Below are positions 8,922-17,794 of a stretch of DNA of 64,000 nt, piece by piece. The DNA is from Fluviispira multicolorata (GTDB taxonomy: Bacteria > Bdellovibrionota_B > Oligoflexia > Silvanigrellales > Silvanigrellaceae). The stretch lies in NCBI RefSeq assembly GCF_009208585.1, contig NZ_WFLN01000007.1, positions 344,766 to 408,765 on the forward strand. Reading direction: 5' to 3'. Below the pieces are notes generated by a model. It made no database searches, had not been told where the DNA came from, and saw only the letters and a program-made list of their open reading frames with translations. The translations under genes and the position numbers were made by a program. How positions within the stretch are numbered: the first letter of the stretch is position 1; every line of letters begins with the position of its first letter.

Positions 8922-10595
8922 ATGCCTTCAAGTATTTTACAAAAATTTAGAAATATTGGACGACTCACACATATAGTGAATATTCTCGCACGTTATGGCT
9001 TTAAAAGAGAAATACAACGTACGGAACTTGGCGATCTTATACAGCCTGTTGCGGGTGAAAATTCCCTAAATGATAATATCAACAACGCTTCTCATTCTAT
9101 TGCAAAAAGGCTTGCGTTGGCCTTTGAAGAATTGGGACCTACCTTTGTAAAATTAGCGCAAATTCTGTCAGCAAGGGAAGATCTTCTTCCTAAAAACTAT
9201 ATTGATGAGTTTAAAAGATTGCATGATAGAGTAAAACCTATCCCTAAAGAAATTGTTGAGAAATGCCTTACCGATGAGTTTTCTGAAGAAATGTTATCTG
9301 AAATTGAGCATTTTGATTACTTGCCTATAGGTTCAGCAAGTATAGGGCAGGTTCATCGGGCTACCCTTAAAGATGGTCGGAATGTGGTTTTTAAAATTCA
9401 GCGTCCTGATATAAATTTGGTCATTTCAAATGATATTGCAATACTTATGACAATTGCTTCTTTATTAGAGACCGCTATGCCTGAATTGCGACTTCTCCGC
9501 CCAACTATTATTATTGAAGAACTGCGGCGTTCTTTATTAAATGAATTAGATTATTTGCGAGAAGCATCAAATACAGAAAGAATGAGAGTCTTTTTTAAAG
9601 ATCATAAGGATATTGAAATACCGCAAATATTTTATAAATATTGTACCTCAAAAATACTTTGTATGAGCGAAATAAAAGGTACCAAATTAACTGGTAAACT
9701 AGAAATTAAAAATACAAAGGCACTTGCTCGTATTGGTGTTGAAGCTTTTCTGGATATGACTTTTAAACTCGGTGTTTTTCACGGAGATTTGCATCCTGGT
9801 AATTTTATTTTAATGGATAATGGAAAATTAGCTATCCTTGACTTTGGACTGACAGTCAGGCTCAAACGCGATATTAGAAATACAATGGCATTTATGTTTT
9901 ATTCTTTATCAAAGCAGGATATCGAAACCTGTGCGCGACTTTTTATTGATTTAACTGAGAGTGATGATTATACTTCAAGCGATCATCTTGAAACAGAAAT
10001 AACAGAAATTCTCGATAATATTATCACTCTTCCTGCGCATGAAATCCATTTAGGAAAAGTGCTTATGCGTATTGCAAAAATAGCCGCAAGCAAAGGCGCT
10101 CCCATGGAAAGAGATTTAATCCTCTTTTTTAGAGCTCTTATTGTACTTGAAAATTTTGGGCGCAGTATGAATGCTAAATTTCAAATTCTTGAATTTTCAA
10201 CTGAATATGCAGAAAAAAACTCTTTGTTTCATTTTGATAAAAAGTGGTTTGAACGCAATATTGGGCTTGCAATGCATGATTCAGGGGCATTTATCAAAGA
10301 TTTACCAATAACGCTCAGAGTTTTGGCGAAAAAACTTCAAAGCGGATCCCTCGCCTTTCAGTTTAAAAGCGAGGATATTATATACTTAACCCGAGAAATC
10401 GATAGAGCATCAAATAGATTAAGTTTAGCAATTTTAATTGGTTCCATAGTATTGGGAAGCAGTATTGCTACTTACGGAAAACAAGGTAGACTGTACGACT
10501 CTCTAGCCACATTTGGATTGGTTGGCTTTGGAATTGCAGTGGTGCTTGGTCTTTGGCTTATTCTGGGAATTATTCGTTCAGGACGTTTTAAGTAG
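8922..10595 (+). CDS. ABC1/UbiB-family atypical kinase-like protein
   Basis: The 557-residue protein starts at ATG 8922, six bases after GAAGAGG; a TTG at 8901 is in frame but lacks a site. It has the ABC1 (AarF/UbiB/COQ8) fold: the family N-terminal motif appears as LGPTFVKLAQILSAREDLLP, the A-rich loop as IGSASIGQVHRA, the nucleotide lysine in VVFKIQRP, the catalytic-loop motif as HGDLHPGNF and the metal motif as LDFG. Two hydrophobic helices lie at the C-terminus, as in UbiB. UbiB supports ubiquinone synthesis in aerobes. No ubiE or ubiJ is adjacent, so the pathway is inferred from family. The usual KxGQ motif reads KLAQ. Confidence 0.9.
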   Translation: MPSSILQKFRNIGRLTHIVNILARYGFKREIQRTELGDLIQPVAGENSLNDNINNASHSIAKRLALAFEELGPTFVKLAQILSAREDLLPKNYIDEFKRLHDRVKPIPKEIVEKCLTDEFSEEMLSEIEHFDYLPIGSASIGQVHRATLKDGRNVVFKIQRPDINLVISNDIAILMTIASLLETAMPELRLLRPTIIIEELRRSLLNELDYLREASNTERMRVFFKDHKDIEIPQIFYKYCTSKILCMSEIKGTKLTGKLEIKNTKALARIGVEAFLDMTFKLGVFHGDLHPGNFILMDNGKLAILDFGLTVRLKRDIRNTMAFMFYSLSKQDIETCARLFIDLTESDDYTSSDHLETEITEILDNIITLPAHEIHLGKVLMRIAKIAASKGAPMERDLILFFRALIVLENFGRSMNAKFQILEFSTEYAEKNSLFHFDKKWFERNIGLAMHDSGAFIKDLPITLRVLAKKLQSGSLAFQFKSEDIIYLTREIDRASNRLSLAILIGSIVLGSSIATYGKQGRLYDSLATFGLVGFGIAVVLGLWLILGIIRSGRFK

Positions 10596-10601
10596 AGTTA
10601 T

Positions 10602-11021
10602 ATGCTTCAAGAATTTTGTGTTGACATATGGTTTTGTTATGGAAGTTTCTCCTATGGATTTGAAAGTGAAATCCATGCTTATGGAGAAAACGAATTGGCA
10701 TTGTCTTTGCAAACACAGAATGAGGAGCAAGGTGAACAAATTGACTCGTTTTTTGAACAGGTCGTAGATAAACCCAAAGGTCTTTTAAGAGTTGAGCTGC
10801 GTATATTTGGCCCTGAAAAAGTGTTTAAAAGGCATAAAATTTTGGGTCCTATCCACTTATTCACTGATATTGTGCCAAAACAGATTCCATTTGAAGGAAA
10901 ATCTCCTCTCTTAAAATTTGTTTCGGTTAAAGGCATTTCTCCTACCAACACAGAATACTGGCATAAACTTGTCCGTCAAATTTGGAATCAAGGGCAACAA
11001 AAGGCTTCGCAAAAAAGATAG
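10602..11021 (+). CDS. Conserved-looking hypothetical protein after ubiB-like gene
   Basis: This 139-residue frame begins seven bases after the UbiB-like gene on the same strand, so it is probably cotranscribed. It starts MLQEFCVDIWFCYGSFSYGF, has no signal peptide or membrane helix, and contains alternating beta-like segments (LLRVELRIFGPEKVFKRHKI; TDIVPKQIPFEGK) and a basic tail. The ribosome site is weak. I do not recognise a family. A shorter frame overlaps it at 10513-10767 but has no start signal, and the coding pattern favours this frame. Confidence 0.6.
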   Translation: MLQEFCVDIWFCYGSFSYGFESEIHAYGENELALSLQTQNEEQGEQIDSFFEQVVDKPKGLLRVELRIFGPEKVFKRHKILGPIHLFTDIVPKQIPFEGKSPLLKFVSVKGISPTNTEYWHKLVRQIWNQGQQKASQKR

Positions 11022-11082
11022 AATGTAAATACAATTATGCTTTTTTTATAATTGCATTCTTTCTTTGCTCGGAGGTTATGCC

Positions 11083-11577
11083 TTGCGACAGAAAAAACTT
11101 ATTTTAAGTGTACTATTCATTTTCGTATTTGTTACATTTTTTATTTTTGCAAAAATAAATGCAGAATCCGCACATGAAGTTAAAAAAGTGAATGGTGAAG
11201 AAGTTTATGTGCCAAAAGATGAAGATAAAACTTTAAAGAAAATGACTCTTCCTGCAGGAAAAAAGTCAGAAATGCATTCCGAAAAAAAGACTGCTGAGGA
11301 AGACAAAAAAGATCCACATGGAACGATGGTCAATACCCAATCTATGTCGAGTCTTGAGAAAGCTAAAGAAGAAGCAGGACACATGGAAAAAGATAAGCAT
11401 GAAGAAATGCATGGTGCTGCAGCTGAAAAAAAAGAAATGAACGGAAAAGATATGTCTAAAAGTAACAAACTAACGCAATTTGATGAAGAACCATTCGATA
11501 TTTATAGACCTAAAGGTTATATTTGGTTTGCAGCAGTTTTTGTGGTACTCCTCTTTGTGATATTTGTTTTTACTTAA
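11083..11577 (+). CDS. Membrane protein with two terminal helices and a charged linker
   Basis: The likely start is TTG 11083, seven bases after GGAGG; an upstream TTG at 11065 would place the ribosome site inside the gene. The 164-residue product has an N-terminal helix (LILSVLFIFVFVTFFIFA), a long hydrophilic middle rich in Lys, Glu, Met and His (residues about 25-130, with HMEKDKHEEMHG), and a C-terminal helix (YIWFAAVFVVLLFVIFVFT). The His/Met content could bind a metal such as copper, but that is speculation. It is followed closely by the HIT gene. No family recognised. Confidence 0.6.
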   Translation: MRQKKLILSVLFIFVFVTFFIFAKINAESAHEVKKVNGEEVYVPKDEDKTLKKMTLPAGKKSEMHSEKKTAEEDKKDPHGTMVNTQSMSSLEKAKEEAGHMEKDKHEEMHGAAAEKKEMNGKDMSKSNKLTQFDEEPFDIYRPKGYIWFAAVFVVLLFVIFVFT

Positions 11578-11598
11578 ATTTTTTAGAGAGATATCATA

Positions 11599-11946
11599 AT
11601 GAGCCAAAAGACAATTTTTGAAAAAATTTTGCAAGGTGAAATTCCTTGCAAACCAGTTTATGAAGATGAATATACATATGCATTTAATGATATTAATCCT
11701 CAAGCTCCTATTCATGTTTTAGTTATACCTAAAACAAAAATAGTAAATGTTGCTTTATCAAATGAAAACGATATCGAGCAGATGGGGCGCGTGTTATATG
11801 CGGCAAAAAAAGTTGCTGAACTCACCGGAATTGCCCAATCTGGATATCGCCTTGTTATGAATAATGGTGAAAACGGTGGGCAAACTGTTTATTATATGCA
11901 TTGCCATGTCTTGGGAGGAAGATCACTTGCATGGCCTCCAGGTTAA
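11599..11946 (+). CDS. HIT-family (HinT-like) nucleotide-binding protein
   Basis: A 115-residue protein matches the HinT branch of the histidine triad family: it opens TIFEKILQGEIPCKPVYEDE and ends with VLGGRSLAWPPG. HinT proteins hydrolyse nucleoside phosphoramidates such as adenylyl-lysine. The triad normally reads H-x-H-x-H before VLGGR. Here it reads YMHCH, so the first histidine is Tyr while the middle (nucleophilic) and last histidines remain. Catalysis may persist in altered form. A ribosome site (AGAGAT) lies upstream. Confidence 0.9.
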   Translation: MSQKTIFEKILQGEIPCKPVYEDEYTYAFNDINPQAPIHVLVIPKTKIVNVALSNENDIEQMGRVLYAAKKVAELTGIAQSGYRLVMNNGENGGQTVYYMHCHVLGGRSLAWPPG

Positions 11947-11952
11947 ATTCTT

Positions 11953-13245
11953 TTAATTTTTTAGCATTTGATTAAATGAATTTGCAAATGCATCAATTGA
12001 ATGTGCTCCTGTATATTCTTCGCCGTTAATGAAAATCATTGGCGTACCTTGAATATTTAATTGATTTGCAATATGCGCATCATCTTTAATTTTTTGTAAT
12101 TCAACGTTACCTTGAACGCATTGAGTGAATTGATCTGAATTGATTCCAAGTAATGCAGCTTCTTTTGTCAGTCCATTGATAGAAAAATTTTCAGCTCTTT
12201 GTGCATCTGACCAAAATTGTCCTGAAAATGCCCAAGATTTAAATTCCCAAAATTTACCCTGTTGTCCCGCACAACGAGTTGCTTCGGTTAAAGTACAAGT
12301 GTATTCAAATACTCCTGCCGATGGGATATAAGGATTGCATTTATTACTGATTGGAAAAAAACGATAAATATATAAGACTTTATTAATTCCCACAATGTCT
12401 TGTGCTTTCATAATAGCCTCAGTTGCTATGCGGCAATGAGGGCAGCCATAATCAGAAAACATTTGGACAATAACCTTAGCAGAATCACTCCCTCTTCTAT
12501 AATCTTCACCATTGCCAACAAAATTAGTTTTATTAAATGTTAAAAGTGATCTTTTAAGATCATTTAAAGTAGCTGTTTGAGTGTCAGTTTGGGATGAACT
12601 ATTTGCTGTACTTTGAGTTTCTGCTTTTACCTTTGAGGCTTCTTGAGGTTTAAAATAGTCAACAAGTAAAGGAGCTAATAAACCTGATGCAAGTGGAGGA
12701 ATCCCTAAACATAAACAAACAGCCATCAATCTTGTCAATGCATCGTGTTGTGATTTTTTTGTTTCATTTTTTAATTTAATATACTGTAAAAGTTTAGTTA
12801 CGAAATAAACAACAATGAGAGCATGGATAACACTACAGGTTGGACAAGTAATTTGTAAAACAGTGTATGAAATATAAGCTAAGATAATTACGACAGTAAT
12901 ACCAATAGAAGCAAGAAATAATTCAACTGTAGCAAGCCATTTTTTATTAATATTTGCTATGCGAGGCATAATAGATGCTGATAAAAGAATTGCAAAATAT
13001 GTCATTCCGTAAGCTCCTAACGGAATCGAAGCAAATTCGCCATAAGAGCTACCAATAACAACGGAACAGCTTACTTTTGCATTAAAGTCACACATAGCAG
13101 CGCCTGAAGAGTTCATTAAAAGTTGTATATGAACTATGAGTGCATAAAGAGAAACTCCAAATCCAATAATTGATATTATTATTGAAATGGGATTTAGTTT
13201 TTTTATAAAATGAGAATCAGTTTCTTTTTTTATAACATTTTCCAT
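11953..13245 (-). CDS. VKOR-DsbA fusion thiol oxidoreductase
   Basis: This 430-residue protein begins at ATG 13245, with AGGAA six bases upstream; an ATG 18 bases further out is less well placed. Residues about 15-190 form a vitamin K epoxide reductase domain with five hydrophobic segments, a loop cysteine pair (AMCDFNAKVSCS) and the quinone-side CPTC motif. After a short linker, residues about 230-430 form a DsbA-like thioredoxin fold with CPHC in FSDYGCPHCRIAT and a cis-Pro segment QGTPMIFING. Such fusions oxidise periplasmic proteins and hand electrons to quinone, replacing DsbB plus DsbA. The next gene, deoC, starts upstream with a small gap. Confidence 0.9.
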   Translation of the reverse strand: MENVIKKETDSHFIKKLNPISIIISIIGFGVSLYALIVHIQLLMNSSGAAMCDFNAKVSCSVVIGSSYGEFASIPLGAYGMTYFAILLSASIMPRIANINKKWLATVELFLASIGITVVIILAYISYTVLQITCPTCSVIHALIVVYFVTKLLQYIKLKNETKKSQHDALTRLMAVCLCLGIPPLASGLLAPLLVDYFKPQEASKVKAETQSTANSSSQTDTQTATLNDLKRSLLTFNKTNFVGNGEDYRRGSDSAKVIVQMFSDYGCPHCRIATEAIMKAQDIVGINKVLYIYRFFPISNKCNPYIPSAGVFEYTCTLTEATRCAGQQGKFWEFKSWAFSGQFWSDAQRAENFSINGLTKEAALLGINSDQFTQCVQGNVELQKIKDDAHIANQLNIQGTPMIFINGEEYTGAHSIDAFANSFNQMLKN

Positions 13246-13265
13246 TACAAATTCCTGTTGCATAA

Positions 13266-14054
13266 TTAATAATTATTTGAATTAAGTTTATCTTGTAGAA
13301 TCTCTACTGCGCCGCTTGTGCCTAGACGTGTTGCTCCCGCTTTTACAAGATTTTTTGCATTTTTAAGGGTGCGAATACCACCACTTGCTTTAATTCCAAG
13401 TAGAATTCCTGTTTCTTTTTGGTGATTTTCAATTGCGCTTTTAATTATTGATATGTCTTCTATTGTCGCACCTCTTTTTGAAAAACCTGTTGAAGTTTTG
13501 ATAATATGAATACCGCACTTTGCAGCTAAATATGAACATTTATAAATTTCTTCATTATTTAGTAGAGCTGTTTCAAGGATTACTTTTACAACTTTTGATT
13601 TAGCAATTTTTACAATTTCAAGAAATTCTTTTTCTAAATCAATAAAATTATTATTTTTTACAAAAGTAACATTCTGAACAAAATCAATTTCATCAACATG
13701 ATTTGCTACAGCATGTTCAACTTCATTGATTTTGCTTTCTGTTGTTGAATAACCTAGAGGAAAAGAAATCACCGTGCAGATTTTTGTTTTGTTTTGAGTA
13801 TTACTAAATATTTTTTCATGTGAATTATGAATAAATTTATAAACAAATGGGACATAATTAGGTGGAATACAAATGGCCCTTAAATTAAAATCAAGAGCTT
13901 CTTTACATAGACTTTCCACTTGAAATTGCGCAAGGTCTTGCTTGAGCAGTGTAGAATCGATCATATCTGAAAGTAAATGACCTTCTTTTTGAGTAAGATA
14001 ATTTTCTCTAGATATATAGTCTTTTTCAACTTCAATATGACTGTATTTTATCAT
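13266..14054 (-). CDS. deoC: Deoxyribose-phosphate aldolase
   Basis: The 262-residue protein is a class I DeoC aldolase, splitting 2-deoxyribose 5-phosphate into glyceraldehyde 3-phosphate and acetaldehyde in deoxynucleoside salvage. The Schiff-base lysine is in HIIKTSTGFSKRGAT, a second conserved lysine in GIKASGGIRT, and the entry motif reads MIDSTLLK. The start at 14054 (MIKYSHIEV) follows TGGAG by eight bases; an in-frame ATG at 14075 would add seven residues. It overlaps the 3' end of the large lipoprotein gene by four bases (ATGA-type coupling). No deoA or deoD is nearby. Confidence 0.9.
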   Translation of the reverse strand: MIKYSHIEVEKDYISRENYLTQKEGHLLSDMIDSTLLKQDLAQFQVESLCKEALDFNLRAICIPPNYVPFVYKFIHNSHEKIFSNTQNKTKICTVISFPLGYSTTESKINEVEHAVANHVDEIDFVQNVTFVKNNNFIDLEKEFLEIVKIAKSKVVKVILETALLNNEEIYKCSYLAAKCGIHIIKTSTGFSKRGATIEDISIIKSAIENHQKETGILLGIKASGGIRTLKNAKNLVKAGATRLGTSGAVEILQDKLNSNNY

Positions 14055-15961
14055 TTTTGTTGCTCCAAATGGCAAATCCCATCTCCAATTGTATCAATAC
14101 AATAATCTCGAGTGATCACAAGAGGTAATGTATTATTAGAAGCATTTAAAAAATCTGGCAAGAAATCTTCGCCCCATGCGATCCATCTCACTGTAAATGC
14201 ACCTTTTTCACTGGTCGTTTCTTCAATGCTTTGAGAATAAGCTTTTGAAATATCACCTCGATCAAGAATCCAACGACGGTGTATTTTACCATTAATATAC
14301 ATTTCTACAATGTTTGTCGAATTCCATGCAGGAATTACAATTCTAATACGAAATCTTTGTTGAATAAAACTTGATAAAATTCCTCCATTTCGAGTTAAGG
14401 GTATGGGCTCAAATATCTTAAATAAAGTACCATTTGATGCCTGTATATTTGACATTGATAAAAAATCTTCTTCAAGATTTTTATTTGTAAATTTTGTAAA
14501 AACGGAAAACGGAACAGCACCTAGTGCAAGACTTTGTTCTCCGACAGCACCAAGTGGTATGCCAAAGTATTCAAAGTCTTGTGATAAATTTCGGATTGAT
14601 GTGATATAATCAGAAATAATTAAGGAATTTACTCCCAAATAATAATCATCAAGTGAAGTTTTTTTTATTTTATTTAATTGATTAATAGAGTATTTTCTTC
14701 CTAAAATACTTGTGAGATTATTATTTGAATTTTGAAATAAAAATTGAAATTCTTTCAATTTTTCGGATTTGAGTTCTTCATTAAAATAATCATCTCTTAT
14801 ATTAATAGGGGATGTAACTAAAAAATTATTAGGAAATGAAAACGCCCAACTTTGAAAATCTTTTGAATCTAAAATTGAAAAGGGATAAAAAGTAGGATCA
14901 AAATAATAATTTTGTGCTTCATTTTCAAAAATATCATCTTCAGTTTGTCCTTCATTTGGAAAACATGTGAAATCATATACCTCATCTGGTTTTAATTCAA
15001 TTGTTTTGAGACAGACCATTTTGTTCTTGCGAAAAACGGCAACTTGATACGATGAAGTTTCTAATTTAATTTTAAAAGGCATTTTTCCAATAAGTATTGA
15101 GCTTTTCATATACTCGTCCACACCCATTTTTTTTGATTGGAAGTTTCCTGCGATAAAAAGATCGTTATTAATTTTAGAGGGAATTAAAAAACCACTTTCA
15201 TTAAACTTATCTTTTAAATTAGTCCAAACATTTGCAGAAAGACTTCTTCCAATGCGAAGAAGGTCACCTTCGTAAATTCCATCTACTCTAAGTGGTTCAA
15301 TTGCAATAAATGAGTTTTCTGAAAATGCCACGGTTTGCTCTGAAGAGTTAGGAATAGACTCTTTTTCATTGCGCAGTTGACCAAAACCACTGGAAATTCG
15401 AAATGTCTTTTGTGAGACAAAGCATTTCGCTTGGCCATAAACATTGAGTTTTAACATTGCAAAAGGTCGTAAGGTTTCGGAGTTTAGGAGAAAAAAAACC
15501 TCTCCGGCGTCTTTGCTTGGATCCACGCTATCAGAATTAAAAGTAACAAGTTTGAGGGGGCCTTTGTTAGCGGCACTGCTCGTTTCATTTATTGAATCAT
15601 TGATAAAGCGGCAGGATCCTTCAAGAGGAGGCAAAACAGGATCGTCTCTTTCTTGCCAATATGCCACAAGAAAGTCTGAGGGTTGAATTTGAATGTGAGA
15701 TTCAGTGGGTAAGATGATAGGGGTCCAGCCAAGGCCATTGACGACATAGGGGTTTAAATCTTGATAAGAAAATTGAAGTGTTGAGCTTGGGGTGTTGATC
15801 ATATAAAAGGGAGTGGAAATTGAGTTGAGTATTTTTTTTGAATTATCTTTAGTGGCTACACAGCTATTTATAAATAATATTAAAATAAAATAGCTCATAA
15901 AATGTGGAACGAAATTTCGCAATAAAAGCAAGTGTTTGTGGAATTTTTTAATTAAAATCAT
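14051..15961 (-). CDS. Large unknown lipoprotein
   Basis: The 636-residue product has a hydrophobic N-terminus ending in a lipobox, LFINSC, with Cys34 as the lipidation site; an internal Met at residue 22 could also start it. The rest is a mostly beta-like extracytoplasmic chain. Two passages (SFPNNFLVTSPINIRDDY and IPLGAVGEQSLALGAVPF) and the C-terminal part (FRIRIVIPAWNSTNIVEMY, NGKIHRRW) faintly recall the C-terminal half of secreted PHP/CehA-type proteins, but no metal-binding histidine cluster is visible. Function unknown. It is coupled to deoC by a four-base overlap; the ribosome site is poor. Confidence 0.7.
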   Translation of the reverse strand: MILIKKFHKHLLLLRNFVPHFMSYFILILFINSCVATKDNSKKILNSISTPFYMINTPSSTLQFSYQDLNPYVVNGLGWTPIILPTESHIQIQPSDFLVAYWQERDDPVLPPLEGSCRFINDSINETSSAANKGPLKLVTFNSDSVDPSKDAGEVFFLLNSETLRPFAMLKLNVYGQAKCFVSQKTFRISSGFGQLRNEKESIPNSSEQTVAFSENSFIAIEPLRVDGIYEGDLLRIGRSLSANVWTNLKDKFNESGFLIPSKINNDLFIAGNFQSKKMGVDEYMKSSILIGKMPFKIKLETSSYQVAVFRKNKMVCLKTIELKPDEVYDFTCFPNEGQTEDDIFENEAQNYYFDPTFYPFSILDSKDFQSWAFSFPNNFLVTSPINIRDDYFNEELKSEKLKEFQFLFQNSNNNLTSILGRKYSINQLNKIKKTSLDDYYLGVNSLIISDYITSIRNLSQDFEYFGIPLGAVGEQSLALGAVPFSVFTKFTNKNLEEDFLSMSNIQASNGTLFKIFEPIPLTRNGGILSSFIQQRFRIRIVIPAWNSTNIVEMYINGKIHRRWILDRGDISKAYSQSIEETTSEKGAFTVRWIAWGEDFLPDFLNASNNTLPLVITRDYCIDTIGDGICHLEQQK

Positions 15962-16086
15962 ATAATTTAATGATCCATATCAAAGAATATTTTCTGTATC
16001 TCGTTTAGCTTGCAAGACTTCAAGGTGGAGTATTCCATCCAAGATCCTCTCTTACAAGATTTTTCTCAAATATTTATGAGGTTACT

Positions 16087-16410
16087 ATGTTAATACGCAA
16101 TAATTCTAAATTTTTACTTACAAATGAGCAAGAAAGCGCAGGGGCAAAAGAAACTGTACAGACTCCCGTTTCTGACCTTGCAAATGGTGAGAGAATTGAA
16201 AATGGTATGCGTATCAAGACTTTACCTCCTAGCGTGATTAAAGATATTGAACAAAAAAATATTGCGCGTCGCCTTGCTGGTCTTTCGCCTATTCATGTCA
16301 GAGTTCGCCGTTGTTTAACCTGCGGCTCAATGTTTGAATCGGCTGGAAATCGCACCTGTGGGTGCTCGAGTCGTGCTGCAGGAACAATTGCTGGACGTGA
16401 AATCATATAA
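16087..16410 (+). CDS. Small protein with a C-terminal zinc-ribbon-like cysteine cluster
   Basis: The 107-residue frame starts at ATG 16087, five bases after GAGG. The N-terminal 60 residues look unstructured. Residues about 72-97 are basic and then Cys-rich: VRVRRCLTCGSMFESAGNRT followed by CGCSS, giving CxxC and CxC pairs that suit a single zinc knuckle. A DNA- or RNA-binding role is possible but unproven. It stands between a divergent lipoprotein gene and a convergent acyltransferase gene. The family is not recognised. Confidence 0.65.
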   Translation: MLIRNNSKFLLTNEQESAGAKETVQTPVSDLANGERIENGMRIKTLPPSVIKDIEQKNIARRLAGLSPIHVRVRRCLTCGSMFESAGNRTCGCSSRAAGTIAGREII

Positions 16411-16416
16411 CTTTTG

Positions 16417-17385
16417 TTAATTGCTGCTGGGTTCTCTTGACCATTTCTTGTAATCCCAGCACCATTGACTTGGATTCTGACGGATTTCGTTTTCAATCCA
16501 GTTAACAAAATAAGACATTTCAATAGCCGTGTTCTTTTCTCTTTCCTTTATCTTTTCAAAATTAAAAATTTCTGCAGGTATTAATTCATCCATATTTATT
16601 TCTTGAGATGAACTTTCATTTTTTAAATGAGCGTTTATGCCAGCACGAAATTTTAAAATTAAAAAGCCAGGTATTATTCTTTTTGCGACCACATAAATGA
16701 CTGCCATATTTTGATTGAGGCACATTCTTAAGCCTGATGAAGGAAAAGCAGAATATTTACCAAAAAAATTAATAAATAATCCTCCTTTTTTTGGTTTTTG
16801 ATCGATGAGCATACAGATGGATGCTTTATTTTTTACAATAATATTTTCCATATGTGTGAAGAGCTTGTTATCAGTCCAAATAACGTCTAATCCAGGACTT
16901 TTTCTATACCAATATAATATCTTATTTATAAACTTAAAATGAGAGGGTTGCGCTAAAGCATAGACTTTTGTTTTTTGATTTTCGGAATAAATTTTAATAA
17001 CGGGTAATGAATACATTTCAACGTTTGCCATATGTGGCAATATAAAAACACATCCTCTGTCTTGGCTTAACGGATGTGTTTTTAATATTAAGGATAAGGC
17101 TTCATTAAGATATTTATCTTGCGTTACAATGCATATATTTATACTTAAAATATTAAAAATAAAAGCTTCGATAAAGTAAAATACATAATTTATATATATA
17201 AGCGCAATATAATAATTTGCTTTAATTCCATTAATATTTAATCTTTCCGACAGGTTTTGCTTTGCAATACGGGTGGGAAAGATTGGAATAATCGATAAAA
17301 TGCCGCAAAAAATAAATAATATTATATAAATAGGGCTTAGTAATAGGTTAGCTAAAATTAGAATTGTAAATTTCAATTTATTCAT
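16417..17385 (-). CDS. LpxL/HtrB-type lipid A acyltransferase-like protein
   Basis: This 322-residue protein has an N-terminal membrane anchor (about residues 8-35) and the acyltransferase motif H-x4-E at H118-E123 (LPHMANVEMYSLPV). Later segments, LIDQKPKKGGLFINFFGK and the GLRMCLNQNMAVIYVVAKR region, match the order in the Lip_A_acyltrans family, whose members transfer a secondary acyl chain onto lipid A. The C-terminal NPSQWCWDYKKWSR agrees with the family's NPEQWxWxHRRF ending. The acyl chain used cannot be told. It converges on the preceding gene with a six-base gap. Confidence 0.87.
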   Translation of the reverse strand: MNKLKFTILILANLLLSPIYIILFIFCGILSIIPIFPTRIAKQNLSERLNINGIKANYYIALIYINYVFYFIEAFIFNILSINICIVTQDKYLNEALSLILKTHPLSQDRGCVFILPHMANVEMYSLPVIKIYSENQKTKVYALAQPSHFKFINKILYWYRKSPGLDVIWTDNKLFTHMENIIVKNKASICMLIDQKPKKGGLFINFFGKYSAFPSSGLRMCLNQNMAVIYVVAKRIIPGFLILKFRAGINAHLKNESSSQEINMDELIPAEIFNFEKIKEREKNTAIEMSYFVNWIENEIRQNPSQWCWDYKKWSREPSSN

Positions 17386-17452
17386 TTCTTAAAGCCTTAG
17401 GCAAAAAATACCGATTCATTGAGGGCAAAAATACCCATTGCGGGAGCAGTCA

Positions 17453-17794
17453 ATGATTCCTCCGATCTTTGATCGCACACCTTATAATGTTGAATACTAT
17501 AAAGATGGCGAGAAACAAACTATTCGTAGGGTTCCTCCTGCAAAACTTCATGATATGGTGGCAGGGGATGAAGTGACTATAAATCGGAAAAAGGGGGATG
17601 ATTGGGATGCGGGAGATAATGTTGAAATCAAAGCTATTAATCCAAAGCAACCTAATACTTTAACTCTCCAAAAAGAAAATGAGGATTATACTTTTTTAAC
17701 ATATGATGATGTTGATTTAAAAACAAAATCTATGCAGCATTTAATCAATGAAGGCAAAGATCCCTATGGAAGTCAATATTTGCTTTGGCCTTAA
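17453..17794 (+). CDS. Hypothetical small soluble protein
   Basis: The 113-residue frame starts at ATG 17453 behind GGGAG; an in-frame TTG at 17438 is less likely. It is acidic and soluble, with beta-like stretches (DEVTINRKKGDDWDAGDNVE; NTLTLQKENEDYTFLTYDD) and a conserved-looking end DPYGSQYLLWP. There is no signal peptide. Its TAA shares the four bases TTAA with the stop of the convergent desaturase gene. No family recognised. Confidence 0.6.
   Translation: MIPPIFDRTPYNVEYYKDGEKQTIRRVPPAKLHDMVAGDEVTINRKKGDDWDAGDNVEIKAINPKQPNTLTLQKENEDYTFLTYDDVDLKTKSMQHLINEGKDPYGSQYLLWP

Noticed and set aside
10513..10767. Plus-strand 84-residue frame
   Set aside because: Overlaps the UbiB-like gene and the 10602 gene out of frame, with no start signal.
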